Positions 46,601 through 58,600 of a DNA stretch of 64,000 bases are shown one piece after another. This DNA comes from Neostapfia colusana (lineage: Eukaryota > Streptophyta > Magnoliopsida > Poales > Poaceae): the NCBI GenBank assembly GCA_030760725.1, contig JASWHV010000012.1, positions 20,350,368 to 20,414,367 on the forward strand. Direction: 5' to 3'. The notes under the pieces were generated by a model, which saw only the letters and a program-made list of their open reading frames with translations, did no database searches and was not told where the DNA came from. Both the position numbers and the translations under genes were made by a program. The stretch's first letter is position 1; every line of letters starts with the position of its first letter.

Positions 46601-49600
46601 CTGTCCATGCAGATCCACGAGTCATCCAATGGGCAGTCATCTCGCAGCACATGGTCTTCCAGCCGAAAGCGTCGCAGCGTCAGGAGAAGCAAGTTGCGCC
46701 AACGAGCGAAGGATGTAGAGTCTGAGCTGAGAACAACCGGGACAAGAGTCCGGATGTTCTGTATGCCAGCCGCCTGGGCATGTAGAGCAGCGACGAGAGA
46801 CGCCGAGTAGGTAGTATAGGCAGCACCATCTCCTGGAGTATCCTGTGTGTCGCTCCACTGTGCGGGCGGAGACTCCTCAAGCTGACGTGTGAGAGAGGCC
46901 GCAGCAGCACGTTCCTGCTCCAAGGCGAGGACGAGCGCTCGTTCCCGCTCACGGGAGATGGCCAAGGCAGTAGCTACGTCGAAGACGTGCGAAGAGGACT
47001 GTCCCCCGGATCCAGCAGGAACAGTATGCCCAGCGGCGCTCACAGCAGGACCAGCGGCGAAACCCGGCGGCCAAGCGGCGCTGGGGAGGCCGAGGGACCC
47101 ACCTGCTGCCGGGCCGACCACACCAGAACCAGGCCCGAGGAGTCCAGCGGCTGTGTGCCCGGGGGAGAAGACACGAAGAGCAGCCGCAGGGCTGGGAGCC
47201 CCTAATCTGGCGGCGGCGCCCCCAGGAGAGGTGGCGGGACGACCAGCGGCGCCAGGCCCGGTGGCGGCGGGCGCAGGGAAGAGGGCGGCCTGGTCGGCGG
47301 GGTCAGGGGCACTGAGCCCAGCAGTGGCCACGACCTGGCAGAGAGGAGGGGGCGGCGGAGCAGGCGTACCTGCGGCGGCCGCGCCCGAGGTCGCGGCGGA
47401 GGCGCCAGAGGCCGCGGCGGCGGAGGAGCTCGTAGATGCCATCGGGAAGGAGGGCACGCGCGGCGGCGCGAGGGGGGGGGCGCGGCGGACGCGAGGAGGG
47501 GCTCGCGGCGGCGCGAGGGAGGGGCGCGCGGCGGCCGCGAGGTGGGGCGCGCGGCGGCGCGAGGAGAGGGGGGCGCTCGCGCGGGGGCCGGGTGAGGAGA
47601 GAGAAAAGAATCTGATACCAAATTAGATTAGGGAAAAGTAATCTCTATTAACAGTCTGTCAATGGGTTACATATATAGGGGGATACAACTTAAGGGTTAA
47701 GCAACCCTAATACCAAAAGACTAAAATACCCCTACCCCCTATACATGCAGTCTAACACCAGGCCTCCTTGGCAGTCTGCTTATTGGAAAGCGAGAACTGC
47801 ATCTCGGACGGTACTGCAGCAATGAGAGCATCCAGTGTTGCAATTCCGGCGCTGAAACTGTCTCTGTTCTTGCTGAATAAACCGATCTGCCCTAGCAGAT
47901 CGATCTGTCTTCCCTGAAGACAGACCAGAAAATTCTTCAGCCAACAACAGAGGAATAACAGCAAGGAGAAGAACAGTTCTGGTGCAGAAAACTGAGCAGA
48001 TTAATTCTGTTCTTGAGATAACAGAGCAGGGAAGAAATCAGGAGATGCCCGATCTGTTCTGGTGTTGAAGAGACGCAAAACAGAGGGAGAAACAGGGGCG
48101 GCGGCTGGCTCTAGCCCCTGGTGGCGGCTAGGACAGAGGGAGGCGGCGGCTAGGGCAGAGGCTAGGCGGCGGCTGCAACAAGGGGGAGAGAGGCGGCTAG
48201 GGTTAGAAAAGTGGAGGAAAATTTTCTGTATTGATCTCTCTCACAATTTGGGGTGTTTTTGGCTTGTATATATAGCCCCCCCTTACAAGAGTCCTAATCT
48301 GTTACAAAGGATCTTTTAATCTATCTCTAAGAAGATTAAACTCAAAAACCTTCTAGAAAGGGGGCCCGGCTTGGGCCAGGGCTGGCCAGCCCACTTGGCC
48401 CAGTTCTGGCCGCCCTGGGCCAGGGGCAGATCAGCCCACATTCTCCTCCTGATCCTGACACTGGCCCATGTCTAGAATCCCGATTCTTCTTCTCATCTCC
48501 ACGAACTTCTGTCTTCCAAGAGCCTTGGTCAAGATGTCCGCCATCTGGTCTTGAGTGGAGATTTGCTCAAGCACAATAGTACCGCTGTCCACATACTCCC
48601 GTATGTAGTGGTACTTGACGTCGGTGTGCTTGCTCCTGTCATGGTGTACCGGATTCTTGCTCAAGTCTATAGCTGACTTGTTATCAACCCGCAGCACCGG
48701 CGCCTTCGATTTTCCAGCTAAGTCCTCCATCAGTCGTGTCATCCATACACCTTGACATGCCCCTTGAGCTGCTGCAATATACTCTGCTTCACATGAGGAC
48801 AAGGCCACCACCTTCTGCTTGCAGGACTGCCATGAAACGGGGTTGTTTCCAAGACAAAACAACACCCCGCTTGTGCTCTTGCGGTCCTCCACGTCTCCCG
48901 CATAGTCACTATCCGAGTACCCAATACGTTCCATGTCTCCTCCTCTTGCATAAAAGTCTCCATAGTTGAATGTACCCGCTATGTAGCGTACAATGCGTTT
49001 GACTGCAGCAAAGTGATCCTCCTTGGGCTCCTCCAGAAACCGACTCACGTACCCGACCGAGTAGGCAAGATCGGGACGTGTGTTCACCAAGTATCGCAGC
49101 CCTCCAACCAAGCTCCTATAGTCCGTTGCATGCACCAACGGACTATCACTTGTCTTGCAAAGCTTGAGGCCTTGCTCCATGGGAAATGCACAGGGATTGC
49201 ATCCTTCCAGGCCAGCTTTAGAGACAAGTTTGGAAGCGTAGGCCGCCTGCCCAACGCTTATCCCTTCTTCAGTCTGCCGCACCTCCAGGCCAAGATAATA
49301 CGACAAGAGGCCCAAGTCGCTCATCTTGAACCGCTTCATCATCTCCTCCTTGAACTTCTTGATCGTGCCGCCTCCTGTGATCACGAGGTCGTCGACGTAC
49401 ACACCGACGATAAGCTTCTCCTCTGCAGCTCCACGAAAGTAGATCCCGTGCTCGCTCGTACTCTTCTGGAAACCAAGTGATAGCAAGCTATCGTTGAGCT
49501 TGGCATTCTAGGCCCTGGGCGCTTGACGAAGTCCATATAAAGCTTTCTTGAGCCGATACACCTTGTGTTCGGCTCCGTCGATGATGAAGCCAGCGGGTTG

Positions 49601-52600
49601 GGAGACGTACACCTCTTCCATCAAGTCGCCGTTCAGGAAGGCGCTCTTCACGTCCATGTGGTGTACCTCCCACCCCTTGTGTGCAGCAACTGCAAGGAGC
49701 AAGCGAATAGATTCGAGACGAGCTACAGGAGCAAATACCTCGTCAAAGTCTATTCCTTGCCGTTGGACATAGCCTTTTGCCACCAGTCGAGCCTTGTGCT
49801 TCACCACCTCCCCATGCTCGTCCTTCTTCACCTTAAACACCCATTTGAGGCCAATGGGCTTGTGTCCTGCAGGAAGATCAACAAGTTGCCAAGTCTTGTT
49901 TTCTTCTATGGACTCCATCTCCTCGAGCATGGCCCGTCTCCAGCACGGGTGTTCCTCGGCGTCGGCGAAGGACGTGGGCTCCTCCACGGTGATGAACATA
50001 AGCTCCCCCTCCTCCAAGTTTGGTGGGCGCTCAGCCCGACCAGGAGGGGTGAGGGTTCCGAGTATATTGCGCATCGTGCGGAACCGTAGTATCGCGCCGT
50101 CGTCGTAGTAGGCGTCGACAACATTGCTGCCGGGGTCCTACAGCGGTGAGGCGAAGCAGATGGGCCGTGGAGGATTCCGGGGCGTGACGAAGGTGCTGGA
50201 ATCTTCAAGTCCGGAATCCCCCGCTGCTGCTGACCCCCGTGCAGGACTGTCCCAGCCCTGTTTTGCGCTGGACAGCCCCTGCAGGGGCTCTTGGGACGAT
50301 GCTGCAGGTGCTGGACTCTCTCCAGCAGGTCTGGAGGCTGGCGTAGGAACTCCTAGGGTCTGTACAGACCCTTCTGTGCCCCTCCTGGGCACTGCAGGGG
50401 TGCTGTTCGGCCCCTCCGGACCCTGCAACACCTCTTCGGATGCTGAAACAGCAGGTCCAGCACCTGCTGGACCTAAGGAGTCGACGTGGAAGGCGGTGTA
50501 GTCCTCTTCTCCTGCTCCTTCTCCCCAGTCCCACTTGGCCGCCTCGTCAAATATCACGTCACGTGATATGTGTGTGCGCCCATCAGTCGGATTATACACC
50601 CGATATCCCTTCGTCCCTGCAGCATAGCCAAGAAAAATCATCGGAGTACTCCGGTCTTCCAACTATTTCAGGTTGGGGCGCGTGTTCTTGACATGCCCCA
50701 CGCACCCAAAAGTTCGGAAATAATTGACGGCTGGTCGCTCTCCATGCCAAGCTTCATATGGCGTCTTCCCGTCGAGGCCGCGGGTAGGGGATCAATTCAG
50801 GATATAGACAGCCGTGATAACTGCCTCACCCCAAAATATCCCGGGCATACCCTTCGCCTTCAACATGCTCCTCGCCATGCCGACAACCGTCTGGTTGCGC
50901 CGCTCCACAACCCCGTTTTGCTGCGGCGTATACGGAGCTGTGAGCTGACGTTGTACTCCGTGCTGAGCGCAGTACTCGCCGAACTCCTGTGAGGTGAACT
51001 CCCCTCCGCGATCAGTACGGAGTAGCTTCAGCCTCCTCCCGGACTCTAATTCAGCTGTCGTCTTGAATTGCTGAATTAAGTCGGGCGCCTTGTCCTTGGT
51101 TGCTAAAAGATAGAGCCACATATAGCGGCTCATGTCATCCACAAGCAACAAGAACATCTTCTTGCCACCTGGAGTCGTCGGCGTGATAGGCCCGCAGATG
51201 TCGCCGTGGACAAGGTCGAGCGCGCCCTCCGCGCGCTGCCGAGCTTGCTTGGGGAAGCTGGAGCGCCTCTGCCTCCCGACCAAGCAAGCTTCGCACAATT
51301 GATCGACATGATCAATTTGCGGAAGCCCGAGCACCATCTCCTCTCGTGCCAACTTTCGAAGCGGCTGGAAGTCGATGTGTCCGTAGCGTTCGTGCCAGCG
51401 CCACGCAACATCATCACGCCTCGCGATTAGGCAAACCGGACGTGTGATGTTGAGCCTGATGGAGTACAGCTTGCTGTCGTCGCGCTGAACTCGTGTGAGC
51501 AGACGCTGCTGCTCATCCCGTATGTGCATCACTCCTCCTTGCACCGTGATGCTGTAGCCATCCTCATCCAGCTGGCCGACGCTGATGAGGTTGGTGGTGA
51601 GGCGTGGGATGAGGTAGACACCGGGTAGCCTCCTGTGCTCACCCGTCTTGGCGGCGAATAGGACCGTACCCTTCCCCTGGATACGCACGACGGAATTATC
51701 GCCGAACTTGATGGTTCCGACGACGTTTTCGTCAAGCTCGGAGAAGACGGCGCGCGTACCCGTCATGTGGTTGGTCGCGCCCGTGTCGAGGTACCAACGA
51801 GTGTCATCAAAGTCATCGTCGTTGCTGCGGTGAGCGAAGACACGTCCCTCCACTATCTCCAGTGGGCGCATAGGACGTTCCTGTACAGGCTCCTCCTGTA
51901 CTGAGGCCACCCTTGTCATAAACAAGGCGCCCTCCTCCTCCGCCTTTGCCACGAAAGCCTGCTGTTGCGGCTCCTCCTTAGGCTTCGACCGACACTCCCT
52001 AGCCCAGTGGCCCTTCTTCCCGCACTTCCTGCACTGGTCCCGCGGAATATCCTTTCCGGAACCTCCCTTCTTGCCTCCGTTCTTCTTGGGCGGGCCCTTT
52101 CGGCCGCCCCTCTTAGAAGAACCCGCGGACTGGGTAGACCGCTCCTCCTTCCGCTGTGCCTCCCACTCCTCCCGAGTGAGGTACAACTGGCCGTTGTGTA
52201 CTCCTCCCTTCCGCTGCGTCGAGTCGAAAGCGTTCTCAGCCGCCCTGAGACGCCCCGTCACCTCCGACAAGGTGAGGGTCGACACGTCCAGCAGTGTCGT
52301 GATCGCCACCACGATCTGTTGGAAGCGTTCTGGAACGCTTCGCAGGAGCTTCTCCACGGCCCTCTCTTCTCCTATCTCCTCCCCTAGCGACGCAAGCCGT
52401 GATAGCATGCCACTCAGGCGGAGGGAGAAGTTCTCCACACTTTCGCCATCCTTGAAGACAGCGTCTTCAAACTCCTTCCGGAGTTGCTGCGCCGTCGTCT
52501 TCTTCACGTGGTCGGCCCCGACCCGCATGATTGTATTCGCTATGTAGCGTACAATGCGCTTGACTGCAGCAAAGTGCTCCTCCTTGGGCTCCTCCAGAAA

Positions 52601-55600
52601 CCGACTTACGTACCCGACCGAGTAGGCGAGATCGGGACGTGTGTTCACCAAGTATCGCAGCCCTCCAACCAAGCTCCTATAGTCCGTTGCATGCACCAAC
52701 GGACTATCACTTATCTTGTAAAGCTTGAGGTCTTGCTCCATGGGGAATGCACAGGGGTTGCATTCCTCCAGACCAGCTTTAGAGACAAGTTTGAAAGCGT
52801 AGGCCGCCTGCCCAACGCTTATCCCTGCATCAGTTTGCTGCACCTCCAGGCCAAGATAATATGACAAGAGACCCAAATCGCTCATTTTGAACCTCTTCAT
52901 CATCTCTCCTTTGAACTTCTTGAGATCGCCTCCTCCTATGATCACAAGATCGTCGACGTAAACGCCGACGACGAGCTTCTCATCTTCATCTCCACGGAAA
53001 TAGATCTCGTGCTCGCTTGTACTCTTCTGGAAACCAAGCGATAGCAAGCTATCGTTGAGCTTGGCTTTCCAGGCCCTGGGCGCCTGACGAAGTCCATATA
53101 AAGCCTTCTTGAGCCGATACACCTTGTGTTCGGCTTCGTCGATGATGAAGCCAGCGGGTTGGGAGACGTACACCTCCTCCATCAAGTCGTTGTTTAGGAA
53201 GCCGCTCTTCACGTCCATGTGGTGTACCTCCCACCCCTTGTGCGCAGCAACTGCATAGAGCAAGCGAACAGATTCGAGACGAGTTATAGGAGCAAATACC
53301 TCGTCAAAATCTATTCCTTGCCGTGGACATAGACTTTTGCCACTAGTCGAGCCTTGTGCTTCACGACCTCCTCATGCTCGTCCCTCTTCACCTTGAACAC
53401 CCATTTGAGGCCAATGGGCTTGTGTCCTGCAGGAAGATCAACAAGTTGCCAAGTCTTGTTTTCTTCTATGGCTCCATCTCGTCGAGCATGGCCCGTCTCC
53501 AACACGGGTGTTCCTCAGCATCGACGAAGGACGTGGGCTCCTCCGCGGTGGTGAACATGAGCTCCCCCTCCTCCAAGCTTGGTGTGCGCTCAGCCCGACC
53601 AGGAGGGGTGAGGGTTCCAAGCACGTTGCGCATCGTGCAGAACCGTAGTTTTGCGTCGTCGTCGTAGTAGGCGTCGACGACGTTGCTGCCAGGGTCCGAC
53701 AGCGGTGTGGCAAAGCAGATGGGTCGTGGAGGATTCCGGGGCGTGACGAAGGTGCTGGAATCTTCAAGTACGGAACCCCCCGCTACTGCTGACCCCCGTG
53801 CAGGACTGTCCCAGCCCTGATTTGCGCTAGACAGTCCCTGCAGGGGCCCTTGGGGTGACGCTGCAGGTGCTGGACTCTCTCCAGCCGATCTGGAGGCTGG
53901 TGCAGGAACTCCTAGGGTCTGGACAGACCCTTCTGTGTCCCTCCTGGGTGTTAGATATAATCCCGTTTTTCTAATAATTGGTGTTAGAGATAGAGTCCTA
54001 GTCCAATAAGAGTAGGAGTTAGTATTAGATAAGGACTCTATAATTTGGGGCTATATACAGCCCCCCATTGAGAATAGATTAAGAGAACAGTTTAGAGGAA
54101 ATTAATCCCTAGATTTCCAACATTTGGTATCAGAGCTAGGGTACAAGATCTAACCTTGTGTTGCCCCGGGAGGACGTGCTCCCGGGGCGGCCAACCGCTA
54201 GGCGCGCGGAGGAGGTGGCGCAGGTGGTCGGGCGGGCAACAGCAAGGGGCGGCGCGGCCAAACTGGCCCGGCGACGAGGGCGGCAAGACTTGAGGCCACC
54301 GATTGCCGCTGCGTTGGTGCGCGCGACGGGTGGTGACGGAGACGGAGCCCTCCATGGAGGTCGCGTTGAAGCGATTCCGCGGGGGGACCGAGTGGATCCC
54401 GGCGCAGATCCGGCGGGCGGGCGCTAGCGGCCAGCGGCCGCGCGCAGCAACGGGCAGCGCGCGACGCGCGGCCAGCGCGGGGGCGCGAGGAGCGCGGCCA
54501 GGGCATGAGCTGCAAGGGCGGCGTCCTCGGCGGTGGCTGTGCTGGCGCGGAGCTGCTGACGCCCGGCAGCAAGAAGCTGTTGTGGCGGCTGCTAACGCTG
54601 AAGGAGCAGCTGGCGGCTGGGCAGAGCAAAGACGTGGCGGCAGCTCTGCCTTGGAGCACGGCGGCGAGCACAGGAAGCTGGCGGCTGGCTTGGAGAGAGA
54701 TGCTGCTAGGGTTTGTGAGATAGAATGGGCCGGCTGGGCTGACCTGGGCCAACAAAGGCCTAGTGTGTTCAGCTGGGCCGGCTTGGCAGAGGTGGGCCAG
54801 AGGAAGTCAAGTGCTAGCCCACAACCAAGGAGGTGTCTGCAGAACATGGCACATGGTTTGAAGTTCAGACCAACGGAGGACGAGCTGGTGCTTCACTTTC
54901 TCCGACCACAGCTGCGTGGTTTTCCACTGCGTGAGGCGGGCGTTGTGATAGAAGCAGACTTCTATGATGTGACGCCGTGGGACCTCTTGGCGAACTACGG
55001 CCTACGCGACTTGGGATACTTCTTCACGTTACGCAGGCGGAGCAAGCCTCGAGTACAGCGGTCCAGTGGCGGCAGCATCTGGAAGCATAGCGCGACCAAG
55101 TGTGCACTCAATTTCCAACATGGGAGTTGTGGTGCAATGGCGTATGGTCAAGTTTTGCTTCTACATGCGCGGAGAACTCGGGAAGCGTCGTAGCACGGGA
55201 TGGACCTTGGAGGAGTACGAGATCACTGACCCAAGGTGCTATCGCCACGACGATGAAGGTGAAGAAGTAGAATATTGGGTGCTCTGTCGCGTGAGGAAAA
55301 GCAGGCCAATGCGAGGTGTGCTCGAGATGAAGATGTGACCATCTCGAGTATGTGGTCGGAATGAAGATGTGTCCATTCCGAGATCAAATGCTGGATGGAG
55401 ATGAGTCCATCCTGGGGTTGAAGATGTGACCAACCTAAATGCGTGTGCAGGATGAAGATGAGCCCATCCTGGGGTTGAAGATGTGACCAACCCGAATTTG
55501 TGTGCAGGATGAAGATGCGGCCATCCTAGGGATGAAGACGTGTCCATCCCAAAATTGAGTTGTGCAGGGTGTAGATGTGACCATCCTGGGGGTGCAGTTG

Positions 55601-58600
55601 TGTCCATCCTGAAAGTGTGTTTAGGGTGGAAGTGTGTCTCCATCCTAATTAGTGTGAGTGTGATCTAGAAAAACGAGATTAGGGGGTGATTGTTAGATAT
55701 AATCCCGTTTTTCTAATAATTAGTGTTAGAGATAGAGTCCTAGTCCAATAAGAGTAGGAGTTAGTATTAGATAAGGACTCTGTAATTTGGAGCTATATAT
55801 ACAGCCCCCCCATTGAGAATAGATTAAGAGAACAGTTTAGAGGAAATTAATCCCTAGATTTCCAACATTGGGCACTGTTGGGGTGCTGTTCGGCCCCTCT
55901 GGACCGTGCAGCACCTCTTCGAGTGCTGGAACAGCAGGTCCAGCAGGTGTTGGACCCAAGGAGTCGACGTGGAAAGTGGTGTAGTCCTCTTCTCCTGCTC
56001 CTTCTCCCCAGTCCCACTTGACCGCCTCGTCGAATATCACGTCATGTTATATGTGTGTGCGCCCATCAGTCGGATTATACATCCAATAGCCCTTCGTTCC
56101 TGCAGCATAGCCAAGAAAAATCATCGGAGTACTCCGGTCTTCCAACTTTTTTAGGTGGGGGCGCGTGTTCTTGACATGCCCCACGCACCCAAAAGTTTGG
56201 AAGTAGTTGACGGCTGGTCGCTCTCCATGCCAAGCTTCATATGGCGTCTTCCCGTCGAGGCCACAGTGGGGGATCGATTTAAGATGTAGACAGCCGTGAT
56301 AACTGCCTTAACACCAAAAATCTCGGGCATACCCTTCGCCTTCAACATACTCCTCGCCATGCCGACTACCGTCTGGTTACGCCACTCCACAACCCTGTTT
56401 TGGTACGGCATATACGGGGCTGTGAGCTGACGTAGTACTCCGTGCTGAGTGCAGTACTCGTCGAACTCTTGTGAGGTGAACTCCCCTTCGCGATTAGTAC
56501 GGAGTAGCTTCAGCCTCCTCCCAGACTCTAATTCAGTCATCGCCTGGAATTGCTGAATTAAGTCAGACGCCTGGTCCTTGGTTGCTAGAAGATAGAGCCA
56601 CATATAGCGGCTTATGTCATCCACTAGTAACAAGAACATCTTCTTGCTGCCTGGAGTCGTCGGCGTGATAGGCCCGCAGATGTTACCGTGGACGAGGTCG
56701 AGCGCGCCCTCCGCGCGCCGCCGAGCTTGCTTGAGGAAGCTGGAGCGCCTCTGCTTCCCAACCAAGCAAGCTTCGCACAATTGATCGACGTGATCAATTT
56801 GCGGAAGCCCGAGCACCATCTCCGCTCGTGCCAACTTCCGAAGCGCCTGGAAGCCGACGTGTCCGTAGCGTTCATGCCAACGCCACGCAACATCATCACG
56901 TCTCGTGGTTAGGCAAAGCGGACGTGTGATGTTGAGCTTGATGGAGTACAGCTTGTTGTCGTCGCGCTGAACTCGTGTGAGGAGACGCTGTTGTTCATCC
57001 CGTATGTGCATCACTCCTCCATGCACCGTGATGCTATAGCCATCCTCATCCAGCTGGTTGATGCTGATGAGGGTGGTGGTGAGGCGCGGGATGAGGTAGA
57101 CGCCGGTGAGCCTCATGTGCTCACCCGTCTTGTCGGCGAATAGGACCATACCCTTCCCCTGGATATGCACGACGGAGTTATCGCCGAACTTGATGGTTCT
57201 GACGACGTTTTTGTCGAGCTCGGAGAAGACGGCGCACGAACCCGTCATGTGGTTTGTCGCGCCCGTGTCGAGGTACCAATGAGTGTCGTCAAAGTCGTCG
57301 TCATTGCCGTGGTGAGCGAAGACACGTCCCTCCACTATCTCCAATGGGCGCGTACGACGTTCCTGTACAGGCTCCTCCTGTACTGAGGCCACCCTTGTCA
57401 TGAACAAGGCGTCCTCCTCCTCCGCCTTTGCCTCGAAAGCCTGCTGCTGCGGCTCCTCCTTAGGCTTCGATGGACACTCCCTGGCCTAGTGGCCCTTTTT
57501 CCCGCACTTCGTACACTGATCCCGCGGAATATCCTTCCCGGAACCTCCCTTCTTGCCTCCGTTCTTCTTGGGCGGGCCCTTTCGGCCGCCCCTCTTAGAA
57601 GAACCCGCGGACTGGGTAGACCGCTCCTCCTTCCGTTGTGCCTCCCACTCCTCCCGAGTGGTACAGCTGGCCGTCGTGTACTCCCTTTCGCTACGTCGAG
57701 TCGAAAGCGTTCTCCGCCGCCCTGAGACGCCCCGTCATCTCCGACAAGGTGAGGGTCGACATGTCCAGCAGTGTCGTGATCGCCACCACGATCTGTTGGA
57801 AGCGTTCTGGAACGCTTCGCAGGAGCTTCTCCACGGCCCTCTCTTCTCCTATCTCCTCCCCTAGCGACGCAAGTCGTGGTAGCATGCCGCTCACACGGAG
57901 GGAGAAGTCCTCCACGCTCTAGCTATCCTTGAAGGCAATGTCTTCGAACTCCTTCCGGAGTTGTTGTGGCGTTGTCTTCTTCACGCGGTCGGCCTCGACC
58001 CGCATGATGGCGATCGTGTCCCATGCCTCCTTCGCCGTCCTCTTCTCTCCTATCATTGTGATCATCTTCGGCAGGACAGCGCTGACCAAGATGTCAAGCG
58101 CCATCATATCTTCTTGCTCACTCACGTTGCCCTTCTCCACGGCCTTCCAAAGCAGCCGTGCCTTCAGCTTGATCTTCATCATAACAGCCCACTCCGCGTA
58201 GTTGGTCTTGGTGAGCACGGGGAACCCCGTCCCGGTGTTCACCTCACGAGCTGCCGGTGAGGGTGTCGCATGGCTGATGGCGCTGCTGCTGCTTGAAGGT
58301 GTGTACGACATCATGCAGAATTCAACCTAGGGTCAAAACTGGCTTTGATGCCACGAATGTTGCAATTTCGGTGTTCGATCACACCAAAAACTGCACTATT
58401 CCAGACAGTTCAGCACCTCTCCTAGGTGTTGTTCTTGTTGATCTGTTCTAGCAGATCTGTTCAGGGGAAGAACAGATTATTGCAGCCTGTTTCTGGAGGT
58501 GGAAACGCAGAACAGAAGAGGGAACAGGGGGCGCAGAGGAGGGAGATCAGGGCGGCGGCAGCAAGGGCTGCTAGCCTGGGCGGCGGCGGCTGATCCTAGC

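Larger units (their letters stand above)
41930..47757 (-). mobile_element. Ale-like Ty1/copia element (5828 bp) with 137-bp LTRs
   Basis: Minus-strand element with LTRs 41930-42066 and 47621-47757, target duplication CCAGG, PBS adjacent to the right LTR, and a G-run PPT adjacent to the left LTR. Pol similarity (DFSHYSWTFPL, LKQAPRAWYNRF) and very short LTRs fit the Ale/Retrofit-Hopscotch group. It lies within gag of copia element 1. One premature stop and two frameshifts disable it. The two LTRs show about two differences by eye, so insertion is fairly recent. Confidence 0.88.
37470..47835 (-). mobile_element. Copia element 1 (decayed), carrying an Ale-like insertion, 5' end lost
   Basis: Minus-strand Ty1/copia. 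The 3' LTR is 37470-37869, pol runs 37900-41929, the Ale-like element occupies 41930-47757, and a further gag piece resumes at 47758-47835. It is then cut by the LTR of copia copy A at 47836. Its gag N-terminus and 5' LTR are absent. PR, IN, RT and RNase H order is typical of copia. Confidence 0.82.
53949..55867 (+). mobile_element. Small non-autonomous LTR element (1.9 kb) carrying a NAC-domain gene copy
   Basis: LTRs 53949-54122 and 55691-55867 (TGTTAGATAT..TTCCAACA) flank a 1.57-kb interior with an initiator-Met PBS at 54125 and a G-run PPT at 55679-55689. Flanks CTGGG (53944) and TTGGG (55868) are near-identical target duplications; copia copy A has the intact empty-site sequence (CTCCTGGGCACTG) at 50388. 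It has no Gag or Pol. The interior encodes a NAC domain instead, so it moves, if at all, with enzymes of another element. LTRs differ by about three substitutions and two small indels. Confidence 0.87.
52532..58314 (-). pseudogene. gag-pol: gag-pol of copia copy B (split by a small LTR element)
   Basis: Minus strand. The Gag start is ATG 58314 (MMSYTPSSSSSAI), with the Gag core to about 57691, including a stop at 57919 and a frame break near 57660-57690. A zinc-knuckle region with a stop at ~57486, protease (LDTGATNHMTGS), and integrase (HERYGHVGFQALRK) from 57407 to 56151 follow. The linker is interrupted at 53949-55872 by a small LTR element. The RT start is at 53505-53311, with a frameshift near 53310, and RT runs to the junction at 52532. 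RNase H and 3' LTR are missing. Confidence 0.82.

Noticed and set aside
54092..54847. 251-codon minus-strand frame in the NAC-carrying element
   Set aside because: It is antisense to the leader and crosses the 5' LTR. It has Ala/Pro/Arg low complexity and no domain.
48441..58357. One single 11-kb copia element with paired LTRs
   Set aside because: LTR lengths differ (605 and 553 bp), flanking bases do not match, and the inside holds two copies of RT, integrase, protease and Gag core.
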